Below, piece by piece: positions 1-12,489 of a stretch of 64,000 nucleotides of DNA (position 1 is its first letter; each line of letters begins with the position of its first letter). Origin of the DNA: Eulemur rufifrons. Its lineage: Eukaryota; Chordata; Mammalia; Primates; Lemuridae. The translations under genes were made by a program, and so were the position numbers. Location: contig NC_090999.1 of NCBI RefSeq assembly GCF_041146395.1, positions 72,297,001 to 72,361,000 on the forward strand. The letters are read 5' to 3'. The notes under the pieces are model-generated. The model saw only the letters and a list, made by a program, of their open reading frames with translations. It had not been told where the DNA came from and made no database searches.

Positions 1-624
1 TTGAGTGATCCTTACTTAGCCTACTAAGAGGGTGAGAAATACTATGTTCATTGTGCATACTTATTTAAAAAAATAAAGATGTGCTAGTGATTCTATAAAG
101 TGCTAGTGAAAAGTAAGGTTTATATAATTTCCCAGGGGTTATTTAGAAAATCTAGCATTGTGCTTTTAATTTTTTTTCTGTTTCTTAAAGCAAATATATG
201 ACTGCGTTATGTTTCGATGAAAGATTTTTAGGTTATCTATATGAAATCAGCATAATTTTTCTTTATGCATTTCTGTGGGTTTCTTTCTTTGTTAGTATGA
301 TGAAATCATGCTGGAAGAATTTAGGGACAGTAGAGAAATGGGGAATTTTAATAAGAGGAACTCTCAAAAGCAATTTAATTTAGCTTTTTTGGATATCCAA
401 TCTGAAAGGCCATAATTCTAGGATATCCAGCACTTCGATAAAAGACCTAAAGATCTGCATAACAGATCCATCTGTCTTTGTGGTCCTAAGAAAGCCACAA
501 CCATGGATGGGTAGCAGGAAAGTATATGAATGTGTGTTTTTGGTGGGGAGTGGAGACAGTGAACTGAGGGGATAGAAAGCTCTGCTCTTAGCAACAAACG
601 GAGATTCATTTATAAGTCATATAA
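1..624. other. No gene; unique-looking AT-rich DNA
   Basis: A 61-codon open frame at 198-383 on the + strand has no recognisable domain, and nothing around it supports translation. No repeat family recognised. Treated as non-coding. Confidence 0.6.
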
Positions 625-815
625 ATAATTGAATCATAGACTTACGAAAAATGGCACAGAAGATACCATAGAGCTCATCTAATCAAACTCCTTCATTTTA
701 TTGAATAAGGACATGACTCCAGAGATGTGGATACTCATCTAATATTAATAACACCTATATAATTAATAATAGAGCAGAAACTTAAACTCAGGTTTTATGT
801 TGTATATTTTTACTC
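625..815 (-). repeat. MIR-family SINE fragment
   Basis: The stretch runs from an 'agagctcatctaatcaaactcc'-like block through 'cattttattgaataaggac' to 'agcagaaacttaaactcagg'. This follows the reverse complement of the MIR core and tRNA-related head at clear but low similarity. It is heavily diverged, as expected of a repeat older than the placental radiation. The boundaries are approximate. Confidence 0.55.
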
Positions 816-1207
816 AGAAAGGAATAGGAAATGGTTTTGAGAAATTGCATCATTTGCTTTAGATTATGCAGTTAGTAAGCTACAAACTCAGAATAGTACT
901 GAGTATCTGTAAAAACTGCCCCAGTATAGCTAGAAAACTCTAGTGTCTTTTCCTTGTCCTTCTACTCTTAGATATATTTATTGATTTTTCTTTTATCAGT
1001 GACTCATCGTATTACAATTGTTCAATTTACCTACATATTTTTTAAGACTGAATATTTGATTTGTTTCTTAATCTTTAGCACTTGGATGACATTTAGGTTC
1101 TTTCTTCCTCTCTCTCTCTCCATTTTCGTGAGGCTCTAATGTTAATAAAAGAGAGAAAAGAAAAAAACATGTTTGAGCTGATGTATAAATAATTATTGCA
1201 CTAGATT

Positions 1208-1660
1208 TGTTCTGCTGCTGTTACAAATTACCACAGACTGAGTGGTTTAAAACCAAACAAATTTATTATTGTACACTTCTTTGCTAAGAAATATGAAGTG
1301 GGTTTCACTGGTCTAAAATCAAGTTGTTAACTGGACTATATTCCTTTCTGGAGGCTCTTGGGAAGAATCCAACTCCCTGCCTTTTCCGTCTTCTAGATGC
1401 TCCCCATTTTCCTTGGCTAACGGTCACTTTCATCTTCAAAGCCAGCAATGACCAGTTGAATCTTTCTTACATCACATCCGTATGATACTCACGCTTCTTT
1501 TGTTTCCACTTCTACTCTTAAAGACCCTTAAGATTACATTGGGCCTGAATAAATAATCCAAAATAATCTTCCTATTTTGAGATCAGTTAATTACCTATTG
1601 CAATTGCATCTTCACCCTTAATTCCCCTTTGCCATTTAATCTAGTATATTCCTAGGCTCC
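1208..1660 (+). mobile_element. ERVL/MLT2-like solo LTR, degenerate
   Basis: The sequence opens with 'gctgctgttacaaattacc' and passes through 'gagtggtttaaaaccaaac', 'ggtttcactggtctaaaat', 'ttcaaagccagcaatgacc' and 'aaagacccttaagattacat' in the order I recall for an MLT2-type (ERVL class) long terminal repeat. It is non-coding. No internal retroviral region or second LTR lies nearby, so it is probably a solo LTR. The subfamily name is from memory; membership in the LTR class is more certain than the exact family. Confidence 0.6.
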
Positions 1661-1852
1661 CTGTCTTTTGATGTAAACATCATTGAATCCATTTTTCTGC
1701 CTGGAACACTTACGATGCCTTACAATCTTGGAAATTACCCTCAGTAACAATAGCTGCCATTTATATTGATGCACAAGGGCATCAATAAAATGTTCGGAGT
1801 ATATTGTGCTAGTGATTATTTTCGAGATGCTCATGAGAGTCATTAAAGGCTA

Positions 1853-1884
1853 ACTCTCTCTCTCTCTGTCTATATATATATGAG
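1853..1884. repeat. (TC)n-(TA)n microsatellite
   Basis: A short compound dinucleotide run: TC repeats followed by TA repeats. Confidence 0.85.
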
Positions 1885-2984
1885 AAAGAGTGTTTAAAAA
1901 AACTCATTCCCTTATAATTATGAATTTAAAAAGTTGTTATCCTAAATGTTTGAATAATAAAGATTCCCATATTTTTCAAACCACAATATCTGAGAAAATG
2001 TTTATAAATCTATGCCATCAAATACTTGTTTATCTATAACTCAAATGGCTTAGATTGAACTTTTCACTCATCTGACAGATTTTTTGAAATTTAGACAAAG
2101 AATAAGAACACCCATCAAGTGTACATCTTGACCCATAAACCACATTCACCAATACTTTATGATCAGATTTAGTAATCATAATTAATAATTTCCTCATTGT
2201 ATTTATTATGTATCATAATACTGCCTTTTCTACTTTAGCTTATGCCTTTTTTATTATCATAATGAGCACCACTTAGATACCCTGTCTATCTCAAGATCAT
2301 TTGTATCATCTAAAAATATTTGATATCTTAACGGATATGTATTTGTTGCTTATTAACTTTTGACATCAAAATATGCACATAAATTATAAAAACCATCATT
2401 TGTCAAATAAGAACTTTAAAAATAAACTAATTTTTTAATGTAAAGGTTGTAGCTGAACAGATAAATTATTATAAAAATTTTCCCTTTTATTAATTTATTG
2501 ATATTGATACTCTTCTCAAATTGATTTTTTTAGAGCTTTAAACTTTTTTTGTTCCTGATTTCTTTCTATTATCTTTCATATTATCTGTATGTACTTTGAA
2601 GTTTAAATGAAATTTATTACAAAGTAGCGGTGGCTAGTTGTAAGACACTGTTTGTCATGGAATAACTCATTGCAATGTTCTTATAGAAAAAAGACGTAAA
2701 AATTGGTTTGTGTCTGCATATCTTTGTTATTTTAATCCAAACTTTGCTGACTCAAACCTATTGAATCGGAGTGAGACCATTTGATGAGCTATTTCTATTA
2801 ACAGCATGCATTATATGATTCAGGTAAAAGGGGTCATTAAAATATCTCTATGAACACCATAATTTTCATGTACAATTCTTGCTAAGTGGGGCATGTCAAA
2901 ATGATTTTTCTTTTGTAAACTATGTAACACTCATATGAGGCGTCCTAAATCTTTGGAAACTAATGTTACCAAAGAAACTTGTTT
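1885..2984. other. No gene; AT-rich unique DNA
   Basis: No open frame of note, no recognisable repeat and no regulatory motif that I would defend. Confidence 0.6.
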
Positions 2985-3000
2985 TCATAAAAAAAAAAAT

Positions 3001-3382
3001 CTTTTTTTTTTTTTTTTTTCAGCTTATTATGGGGGATACAAAAGTTCAGGTAACATACGTTGCCCATGTACCGCCTATCCCCCGAGTCAGAGCTCCAAGC
3101 GTGCCGATTCCACAGACAGTGCCCATCTCACTCATCATGTAGGTATATACCCATCCCCTCCTCGCATCCCCCCCTCCCTGAGTCAGCACCTTCAAGCGTG
3201 ACCATTCCCCAGATGGTGCGCAACGCACTCATCATGTAGGCATACACCCATCCCCTCCCCCCAACCCCCACCTCAGTCTGATATCCGATTGGTATCATTC
3301 CCAAATGTGCATTTAGGTGATGATCAGGGAAACCAATTTTCCGGTGAGTACATGTGATGCTTGTTTTTCCATTCTTGGGATA
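3001..3382 (-). mobile_element. 5'-truncated lemur L1 (3' end only)
   Basis: Read on the minus strand, this begins within the last codons of ORF2 (ending Asn-Trp-Phe-Pro-stop), continues through the G-rich 3'UTR with two related modules, and ends in a poly-A seen here as a T-run at about 3001-3019. It matches the 3' ends at 6960-7346 and 25430-25655 closely, so it belongs to the same young lemur L1 lineage. It is severely 5'-truncated, keeping only about 380 bp. I could not find a convincing target-site duplication. Confidence 0.85.
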
Positions 3383-5480
3383 CATCTGTTTTTTAATTAT
3401 CCAGATTATCATCTTAAAAACACGGCTACTAGTTAAATTTTTTTTTGTAATCGCAATATTTGAAAACTCATTTTTAACTTTTTAAAAATCCGTCTTAATG
3501 ATTATAACTTTGATCAATGATCTCTGAAGACTGTACCAGCTCATAATGTACAATTTATTTTAAATTAAAATGCTCCCTTATTTGACAAGACAATACCAAT
3601 GTTCTATGTCATGCCATAAATTATATGGGTATACTTGTCAGTATAAATTTTTTGGCAATGATAATAAAGAATTCTATCATTCATTTATTATTGCTTAAGA
3701 GAATCAGTGTTTCTTATTCATACTGACACAGCATTTTCATTACTTTTTACAAAAACCTTGGCAATGCTTCAAAATGAGTGTTATTACAAAATATTCTATT
3801 ACAGCATGGTAAACATATGACTTTCTTTTCCATTATGGTCACAGCTCACCAAGGAGGACTTTACTTTGATTATGCTTATCTACTGACAAGTGAGAAAAAT
3901 CAACTTTCAGATTTTGCCTTACTTAAAGAATGAATGGCTTTTTTCCTGAAAGTCCTCTCACACACCAGATTGCATTGTTATACTGCAGGCTTTTTTACTG
4001 ACTACTATTTGTTTTCACTGAGCACTTTAATGTAAAGCTACTTTGGAAAGACATCAACTGCGTAGACACATGGTAACATGTTTAGACGTCAAAGATAATT
4101 AACATGTATTACACATTTGAGTAAAAATAAAAATCTTATACTCATTCATTTTAATTACTAACTCATTTTTATCAACAAAAAATTCATAAAAATAGCTTTG
4201 CTTATTAAGGAATTCATGCTATTGCTCATAATAGTAATTATTAGTATTGTTCAGCAAATGCTTGCCAGTACTCACAAACCTACAATATCTACGAATGTTA
4301 GAAGAATATGGTTTAAAGGTTTTTTTAAATCTTATTAAAAACTATTATTAATTCTGACAAAGTTCACAAAAGGGTCTTTGCCTATAAGAGTTAATACAGA
4401 TAACTTCAGTAAAGTGTTTATATTAATAGTGCAGAATTTCATGTTGTTTTATTACATATGATTTTTTATTTCATTACTAAGTTTTTACTATCTATCAAAA
4501 TATGCAAATTCCATCATAAGAAAAATGGAAGTAGTAGTGTTTGTTTTTTGTTTTTTGGTGTGAAAAGGGAATAAGGTGACAAAATGTAAACAAGGAGTAA
4601 GAAAATATTTGAGTATGTATACTTCATATCAGAATCATAAAATCTCTGACATTTGATTTCTTAACTTTGCCAAGGAAATTATAGCTAATTTGTTGATAGC
4701 TTAAAATTTGCCAAGGCACTGATGTAATTATTTCATAGATAAATACTTCATAGATTCTATTGTCAAAACAATTGTATGGCATTGATATTAATTAATTGTC
4801 TTTGACAAATGAAGAAAGAAGGCAAAAGCTGTAATTTGATATACTAGCTATCATGTACCTTCTCTGACCACAGCAATCTTCTCAAGTTAATTATACAGCT
4901 TCCTTGAACTTTAAGTCTAATAGAATAGTTAATTTATTTTCCTTTGGGTTTGGGTTCTTCACCATTGTCCTTTTTCTCCGATTTTGAAGATATTTTAAGT
5001 TTTTTAGATGTTCTTCTTTATGCCTTTTCCTTTTTGAAGGAATCACTTGTTCTTTGAGAGCTAACTCTTTTTGTCTAGACTTTCCTTTTCATTTTACACT
5101 CAATGCATTTTCTGGTAGAATAAATTTTCTTTCCTAACATATCAAGGATTAAGAAACAATATCAACAACAGGAAATTTCCTAACCAGGTGAAAATTTAAT
5201 TTTTCCTGTAAAGATTTCAAGGGCATATTCAAATTCTAGAAACCCTTAATTACTTTACTATTACGCAGCAGTTGCATCTTTTCAGGCTAATCTTTCAGCC
5301 TTTAAACCTTATTATAGGAGTCCTCCAGATTCTTTCTCTGTTACTATTCCCCCTCTAAAAGACACTTTGAATTAGCAGACAGCTAAATCATCATACTAAT
5401 TCCAATCTACTTCTGAAATTAATTTCTTTCATTTTTTGCCTGTCATACAATTATACTTAGTTTTTATTGACTCAACTCTA
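3383..5480. other. No gene; AT-rich unique DNA
   Basis: Many stops in all frames. A lysine-rich reading on the minus strand near 4930-5060 is broken and unrecognised. No known repeat identified. Confidence 0.55.
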
Positions 5481-5879
5481 TCACAGTCTGAGCGCAGGGG
5501 TAACAATATCAGCATACAGTCCGTCCTCAAATAACATCACTTCATTCAAAGTTGTTTTCTTATAACTTTGATAAAGGGAGAAAAAAAGTTGATTTTCAAT
5601 CAATCAACTGTGTATTCAGAGTTTGCTTGTTCTCCCCATGTCTACGTGGGTTTTCTCCGGGTAGTCTGGCTGCCATCTTCATCCCAAAGATGTGCATGTT
5701 AGGTTTATTGGCTTATCTAAATGGTCTCAGTGTGAGTGTGGGGTGTGTGTGAGTGCACCCTGTTGCGGGATGACGTCCTATCCAGGGCTGGTTCCTGCCT
5801 CATGCTCTGAGCTGCCAATATGGGATCTGGCCACCAGAGACCCTTAACTGGAATAGTGGGCTAGAAAATGAATGAATGA
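5481..5879 (+). repeat. Ancient non-LTR LINE 3' tail ending in (GAAT)n
   Basis: The block includes 'tccgtcctcaaataacatca', 'ttctccccatgtctacgtgg', 'gggttttctccgggtagtct', 'agatgtgcatgttaggttta' and 'ccctatccagggctggttcc'-like text. It ends in 'ctagaaaatgaatgaatgag'. This ordering is the 3' region of an old vertebrate LINE of the L2/CR1/RTE kind, which terminates in short tandem repeats instead of poly-A. I cannot name the family. The tail is the landing site for the Alu plus L1 that follow. Confidence 0.6.
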
Positions 5880-6323
<444 letters not shown>

Positions 6324-6417
6324 CTACACATCAGATAAAGGACTGATAACAAGAATCTATTTAGAACTCAGGAAAGTCAGCAAGAAAAAAATCAAACAAC
6401 CCTATCAATGACATGAC

Positions 6418-7026
6418 ATGAATAAAAACTTCTCAAAAGAAGATATAAGAATGGCTAACAAACATATGAAAAAATGCTCAACATCCCTAATCATCAGAGA
6501 AATGCAAATCAAAACCACAACGAGATATCACTTAACTCCAATGAGAATGGCCTTTATCAAAAACACCCAAAACAACACATGTTGGCGTGGATATGGAGAG
6601 ACAGGAACACTCATACACTGCTGGTGGGACTGCAAACTAGTGCAACCCCTGTGGAAAGCATTATGGAGGTATCTTAAACAGATTCAAGTAGACCTGCCAT
6701 TTGACCCAGCAATCCCATTATTGGGCATATACCCAAAGGAAAAAAGGTCATTCTGTAACAAAGACACATGTACCCAAATGTTTATAGCAGCACAATTCAC
6801 AATAGCAAAGATGTGGAAACAACCCAAATGCCCATCAATACATGATTGGATTAGTAAGCTGTGGTATATGTATACCATGGAATATTACTCAGCTATAAGA
6901 AATAATGAACATATGACATCTCTATGGTTCTCCTGGAGAGAGTTGGAACACATTATATTAAGTGAAGTATCCCAAGAATGGAAAAACAAGCATCACATGT
7001 ACTCACCAGAAAATTGGTTTCCCTGA
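6418..7026 (+). pseudogene. L1 ORF2 C-terminal fragment
   Basis: A 202-codon open frame encoding the carboxyl end of the L1 ORF2 polyprotein, the endonuclease/reverse transcriptase that drives retrotransposition. The ATG is internal, not a real start. The region contains the C-terminal cysteine segment, normally C-x3-C-x7-H-x4-C. Here the second cysteine is tyrosine (codon 6592-6594), while the first Cys, the His and the last Cys remain. It ends with the usual Asn-Trp-Phe-Pro-stop. The endonuclease and reverse transcriptase domains are absent, so it cannot function. Confidence 0.9.
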
Positions 7027-7077
7027 TCATCACCTAAATACACATCTGGGAACGACACCAATCGGATATCAGACTGA

Positions 7078-7107
7078 GGTGGGGGGGGTGGGGGAGGGGA
7101 TGGGGGT
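7078..7107 (+). other. G-quadruplex-prone tract in L1 3'UTR
   Basis: Runs of 8, 5, 4 and 5 guanines separated by one or two bases satisfy the usual G3+N1-7 quadruplex pattern. The equivalent tract exists in the copy near 25541-25566 and, as C-runs, near 3255-3275. Mammalian L1 3'UTRs are known for G-rich polypurine tracts; folding here is inferred from the pattern only. Confidence 0.75.
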
Positions 7108-7346
7108 ATGCCTACACAATGAGTGCATTGCGCACTGTTTGGGGAATGGTAACGCTTGAAGGTGCTGACTCGGGAAGGGAGGGTGGAGAAGGGAGGGATA
7201 TATACCTACATGATGGGTGCAACGCACACTATCTGGGGAACAGACACGCCTGGAGCTCTGACTTGGGGGGAAAGGCGGTACATGGGCAACGTATGTAACC
7301 TGCAATTCTGTATCCCCCATAACAATAAGATGAAATAAAAAAAAAA

Positions 7347-7924
7347 TAACAAATGAGTAAATGAATGAAAATTATTGTGAAATAAAAATTTATAAAATCT
7401 ATGATAATCATACAAATACATGACAATAAGTGCTTCAATATGATAGTGCTCTCAGTGGACTGCCATATTCATGATTGTTTTTGAACTTGAGAGGTGGTAG
7501 GAGGTGCTGCTGACAATTTCGCTTTGCAAACATTTATTCTTTAATTTGACCTTCCACCACTACAACTGCTATCACTCACCGATTCACAAAAAAATGAGTA
7601 ATTATCTTCTTTGTTTTTATTAATCTTTCTTAAATGTATTTATAACTCACATTTCTTTAAATGTTTAATATTAGAAGTATTTTGGGTCTTTTTTTAGAAG
7701 TTTGGTGAGACTTTTGTGAAAAGAAATATGTCAAGGGAACTTAACTCTTACTTATATCAATTAGCCTGCAGTAAAATTAGTTTCAATAAACAGTATATCG
7801 TTTTGTTTAAAGGCACAATTTCCAAGAACCTATCAAGGACATGAAGTGAGGACTTTCTATATTGATATGGTGGTCACTGTTATTTTTCTGTGTAACACAA
7901 ATGTACATTTTATTCATTACTTCA
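7347..7924. other. No gene; AT-rich DNA
   Basis: It starts with residual ATGAATG-type repeat text after the L1 tail. No coding potential or recognised repeat beyond that. Confidence 0.55.
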
Positions 7925-8475
7925 CAATATATACATTGATCAACTCTTAGCAGGCGTTATTCTAAGTTCTGGGAATACATGCTTGAAGAAAGCAGACAAA
8001 CTCTCTACTATCATGAAGATTATATTCTAGTGATGAGAAATAACCAATAAACAAAGAAACTCATAGTATGTATTTTGCGGTGATAATTGTTATGAAGAAA
8101 AACATAGTAGAATAAGAAACTGGCAGTCAGGTAAGCGTGTGGCTCTATATGCAGCGGTCAGGGAGGGCAACTGTGACAAATCTAAAGCAGAGAGCTGAGT
8201 AACATGAGGAAACAAACTATATGGACATCTCTGGGAAGGAGCGATGCAAGCAGAGGGAACAGGAAAGACCAAGGCCTGGAGATAGGAACATGACTACTGT
8301 GTTTGGAGAATAGTATAATAATATGACCAGTGTGAATGGAGTGGTGAATAAGAAGGGAGTGGCAGATGAGATTGGAGAGGTAACCTGAGACCAAATAGTT
8401 GGAACCACACAAGGCTCAGTTAGGAATTTAGATTTCATTCTTAGTGATATGGGAATATATTAGAGGCTTGAACAT
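7925..8475 (+). repeat. Ancient mammalian interspersed repeat, family not named
   Basis: Text such as 'ttctaagttctgggaataca', 'attatattctagtgatgag', 'tatggacatctctgggaag', 'gaggtaacctgagaccaaat' and 'gttaggaatttagatttca' follows a very common old mammalian repeat. It also parallels 35040-35640 block by block. Both copies are strongly diverged. Several antisense open frames of 60-76 codons overlap it and are incidental. Confidence 0.5.
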
Positions 8476-9619
8476 GAGTAAATTCAGGTTATCATTAAAA
8501 AGGTCCATATGGCAGGTATGTGGAGCATACACTTGTTCTTTTATCAACTACATATTATCTACTTTATATCATGCACGAGGGATAAAATGGTAATTAAGAT
8601 AGCTAATAGGCTCTTGGAGCTCACCATTGAGATTTCCCATCTTGGAGTTCTGTTTCTCAACTCAACTTTCTTCACTTCCACCTCTTCCTATTTTTCACTC
8701 TGAGTAAGTTTTTCTTGAGTCTCTCAAGATAATCTTTAGTAATTTAATTCCTCTGCCCCATCACTTTGTCTTCTAGACATTTTACATTTAAGAAAGTCCA
8801 CGTCAGTTTTCCAACCTTGGAGACATGAGTAGCTATTCTTTAAGGTCCACTCAAAAATTATACCGTAGTCTTCAACTTGACAATCCTCGATCTTGAGTCA
8901 TCTCCATCATCATAATTCTCCAGTCTCTCTCTCAAATTATTAACTCCATACTTCTTTGAGAACAGTTTCATACCCTTACTTTTTTTAGTGGATTTAAACA
9001 GGTTATTACAAATACAGAAAAGCAACACCACTATGGTGTCAGGTCCCTACATCCCTAGTCCTACAGGAAACCAAACTGAAGAGGCCAGATGACATGTGAC
9101 ATCAGTGGTGGCTCGTTTTGCCATTGAGTAGCCAGCTCTAAGTCACAACCAAGAAGTTTTATAGTCTACAGCAAAACCCAATGAAGGAAGGGTCAGTAAT
9201 GGATGGTAAGTGGAAGACCAATATCCTCATGGCATCCTTCCACAAGATACAGAGTTTCCAAAAGACAGGGAGGTAAATTGTTTATGATTCCCACCATGTT
9301 CCAAGGAAGATCTCAGGGCATTTAACCCAGACTCAGATCAGACTATGGTTGAGCCTTGCCTATGTCTGACTTTTGTGGAGGTGTGCAAGGTAACCAGGGC
9401 TCCATGATGGATAATTAGGAGAACTACATTCACACAGCAGTTACTACTCTTTATTTCCAATGTTTAGTCCTAGGCCAAGGTTTAACTATTTCTTGCCTAT
9501 AGCAAATACTGGTTCTTTTGTGCTTCCCGTAACTAAAAATTTGCCTCTATTTCAAACCAGTTTTCCTGTTGACCTTAGGTAAAACTACATAAAGATTAAG
9601 TCTGAGGATAAAATAGTCT
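8476..9619. other. No gene recognised
   Basis: Sequence complexity is a little higher at 9000-9470 than in the AT-rich flanks. That stretch might be a degenerate LTR, but I could not match it to a family. No open frame with recognisable content. Confidence 0.45.
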
Positions 9620-10115
9620 GGATAATTTAATGGTTTTGCATTGCTTTTGGAATAAAGTAACACATCAATAATTTTTAAAGAATTTCTCAATATTGCCCCA
9701 GACAAATGTTTTAATCATTTCCAAGCAAGCATATTATTCCAGTTAATCTGATTGATTCACCATTTCCTTAAGATTTACTGTAAATTGGCACTTTTATTCA
9801 TACTACTTCCTATGCCTACAGCAGTTTTGCCTCCCCCCAATATTCTCTCCAGCAACAAAAATCTATTACGAATGATTCTTTCTTCACCATTCCTTCTTTG
9901 AACATTATAACTGAACTTTCCTATTTTGGGCATTGACCTTCTAAGTGTCTAGTTATACCCCATATATTATATATTTCTACTGTTTTGTCTTATGATATTT
10001 GCACATATATAACATGTGTCTCTCCTGTGTAAAACATAGGCATCATGCTACTTTTTATTTCCGTCTTGTTCTCAGTATATAGGCTATATTCAATAAAAAT
10101 GTGTTCAGTGGATTC
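9620..10115 (+). repeat. L2 LINE 3' end
   Basis: Begins 'aatggttttgcattgctttt ggaataaagt' in the order of the L2 ORF2 terminus ('cattgctttggaataaagtcc'). It continues with the Cys/Phe-rich coding remnant and ends in 'caataaaaatgtgttcagtg', equivalent to the L2 'caataaatgtttgttgaatg' tail. It is heavily decayed, as expected for an element inactive since before placental mammals diversified. Confidence 0.6.
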
Positions 10116-11444
10116 CAAGCGATTTATCCTCAGTTCCAAATTCAGGCATTGTTTTACACCTCTGTTAGTAGAAATTCTTCCACATACAGTTTCATGATGA
10201 AGAGACTAGTCCACGTTAGGTAACTAACTTACAGAGAAATATTACCTATGATCTCATTAATTGTATGTTATAAGCAATTTTGTTTCAAAATTAATATTTT
10301 ACCCATAATCTACATGTCTTTTTTTCATACAAAGTAGTTAAGAGCAGATGCATAGCTGGATTGCTTACCTGGATTCCTCAATTGTTATAGCATGAAACTA
10401 GAATATGGATGGACTCAAACATATGCATGCAGCTGGTGCTTTATTGACAGTCCCTTTACCTGTAATGAAGATTCTCAAATTGCATTTAGGTTTCCCAGAG
10501 TAAATAGCATTTATTGTAAGGTCATCTCAGGAAGTTGACATGAAGGAACAAGGAGAAAGAGAGAGGAAAAAAAGGAACAGGTGGGGAATGAGATACATTA
10601 TTGATCAGTTACATCTCTGGACAAGTAGGAATCTATCATGATGAGGAATTTCTCAGAAGCCATTTAGAATGCACGTCAGAATGGTCCTTCTGAAACAAGA
10701 GAGGCTGGAACATTTATCTACTGGCTCACATTCTTCACTGGTTGGAGAGTGCATTGAAAGTGTTAACACTCTCAAGTTCTAGACACAGATTGAGCAACAT
10801 TGCAGGCATTTTAAGGCCCAAAGAAACAAAAAGCTGAATGGTACTGAGGTTGTAGTGGGAAGGGGGTCAGCAATCACAAGAATTATTCTCAGCTAAAGTC
10901 AGGCATGACTCAAGGAGATGTGCTGTGGTCACCAATAGACTGGTCGTCAACACCAGTCTACTCAAAGCCCTCCTAGGTAGTTCTGGAGTTCCTAAAGGGT
11001 ATTTTACATGTATTTCTGTACCAGAGAGAAAGGGTACCAGACAGAAAGGGTACCAGACAGTACCCAATTTCTTAAAAATTCTACTTTAACCCCACAATGT
11101 GTCACCACTCTGCCTAATGGGTACTGCTGTATTCAGGAAGCACTGAGTCACTCAGCTACACAGTCTAGTTATAATTCCCTTTGTTAGGCACTTCTGCTGG
11201 TTTACTCCTGAGCTCATAAAGAACTATTGCCTGATATTGCTCGTATTTCCACTAGATGTCATATAATTTCCAACAAATCACCATGACCAACTATACTAGT
11301 GATAGACTTGTGCTTGGCAGCATCTACCAAAATATTGAAGTCAATTTGTGTTCCCTATAGAACTGCAAAAAAGAAAAAGAAAAAAAAAGACCTTCTCTTC
11401 CTTTCTTAGTGTTGCTCTTCTTCACATAGATAACCAACTAAGGC
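10116..11444. other. No gene; unclassified moderate-complexity DNA
   Basis: The block at 10490-11070 is less AT-rich and could be an old LTR, but I cannot assign it. A 66-codon antisense frame at 10867-11067 has no recognisable domain. A short tandem repeat within it is listed separately. Confidence 0.45.
11020..11060. repeat. 16-bp tandem repeat, about 2.5 copies
   Basis: The unit 'accaga(g/c)agaaagggt' occurs at 11020-11035 and 11036-11051, with a partial third unit after it. Each unit junction creates a GGTACC hexamer. Confidence 0.9.
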
Positions 11445-11572
11445 TGTTTTTGTGGTGTTATAAATGTTAGCTCTTAGAGAGAAGGAATTTTTCTTGTTTT
11501 GTTCACTGCTATATTCCCAGCATGTAGAAAAATGCCTGGCATACATTAGCCACTACTTTTGAAAGAATGAAA
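11445..11572 (+). repeat. L2 LINE 3' terminus
   Basis: The stretch 'ttgttcactgctatattccc agcatgtagaaaaatgcctg gcatacatta' matches the L2 3' end ('cactgctgtatccccagcacctagaacagtgcctggcacat'), finishing with a GAATGAAAG tail instead of poly-A. Confidence 0.75.
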
Positions 11573-11603
11573 GACTGTCTTACACATTTTTTAGAGGCAT
11601 GGC

Positions 11604-11628
<25 letters not shown>
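11604..11628. repeat. Poly-T run (25 T)
   Basis: An uninterrupted thymine run with no attached retroelement that I can recognise on either side. Confidence 0.95.
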
Positions 11629-11634
<6 letters not shown>

Positions 11635-12489
11635 CTTTTCTCACAGTCTTTTCTCTCCCCTTAGATTCAGATATTAATCCATGTTGCAGAAGGATGGGGA
11701 AGAGTATATGTCAAGACACGTATGTGAGTGATATACATCATAACATTTAAATTCTGAAATTTGCCACCCGTATGATGGCATTATAATGACATAAGTTGAC
11801 CCCCCTTTTTTATAAGATGAAATCTCTTTCTGGAGATTCTACTCATGAAAACATAAATTAATCACAGGTGGGTTCTCCCAGTAATTGGCCAGATACATCA
11901 CTTGTGTCTGAAATCCGGTGATAGTCACTAGTGAGTGCCAGTCAAATCTGCTGCATGTCAAACATATTTAATATTTATTTATTTCTAGTTTGTAGATCCT
12001 CTGCTTTATAATAAAAAAAGAGAGAAACAAAACTGCCTTTGTGGTGGAGAAGATTACAATACCATCTCAATAAATTATTTCATCTTACTATAAATGGAAA
12101 CATGCATTATGCCTTAAGGACCATTAGAACTCCTGAAATTCTTTATATGAGAAAACATAGGCCCAAAGAGACAATTTACTTCTCCATACAAAGTTCACTG
12201 AGAAATAATATTATCCAGTCCCCAAATTCCAACTTATTGCTCTTGTATTTCATAACATTTTCCCTTAAATTCTTGAAATTTTACCCACAATTTAAACAAT
12301 AAAGAAGTCTTATTTAATAAGAGATAAGAATAATGTATATTGATAGATAATCTAACAATCTAACTTAAAGGTAATGTTTAGAATAATATGAATTTTATAT
12401 ACTGAGAGAACAGTAATGAAAGGTATCATTTGCTACTTTAGAAGTTTAGTTTTTCTTTCAAATATTGCTATCTTTATACCTTTTGTTAA
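11629..12489. other. No gene; AT-rich DNA
   Basis: An 87-codon frame at 12039-12302 has no recognisable motif and base use like the flanks; it is judged chance. Confidence 0.55.

Noticed and set aside
3046..3412. Open frames of 60-94 codons around 3.0-3.4 kb
   Set aside because: They translate L1 3'UTR sequence and its complement; the same shadow frames recur at 6962-7438.
4925..5065. Lysine/glutamate-rich reading on the minus strand, suspected processed pseudogene
   Set aside because: Interrupted by stops, no recognisable parent gene, no A-tail or duplication; low-complexity A-rich text reads as Lys by default.
11604..11628. Poly-T as the tail of a minus-strand retroelement
   Set aside because: Neither side matches Alu, L1 or a processed pseudogene, and no duplication is visible; kept only as a homopolymer.
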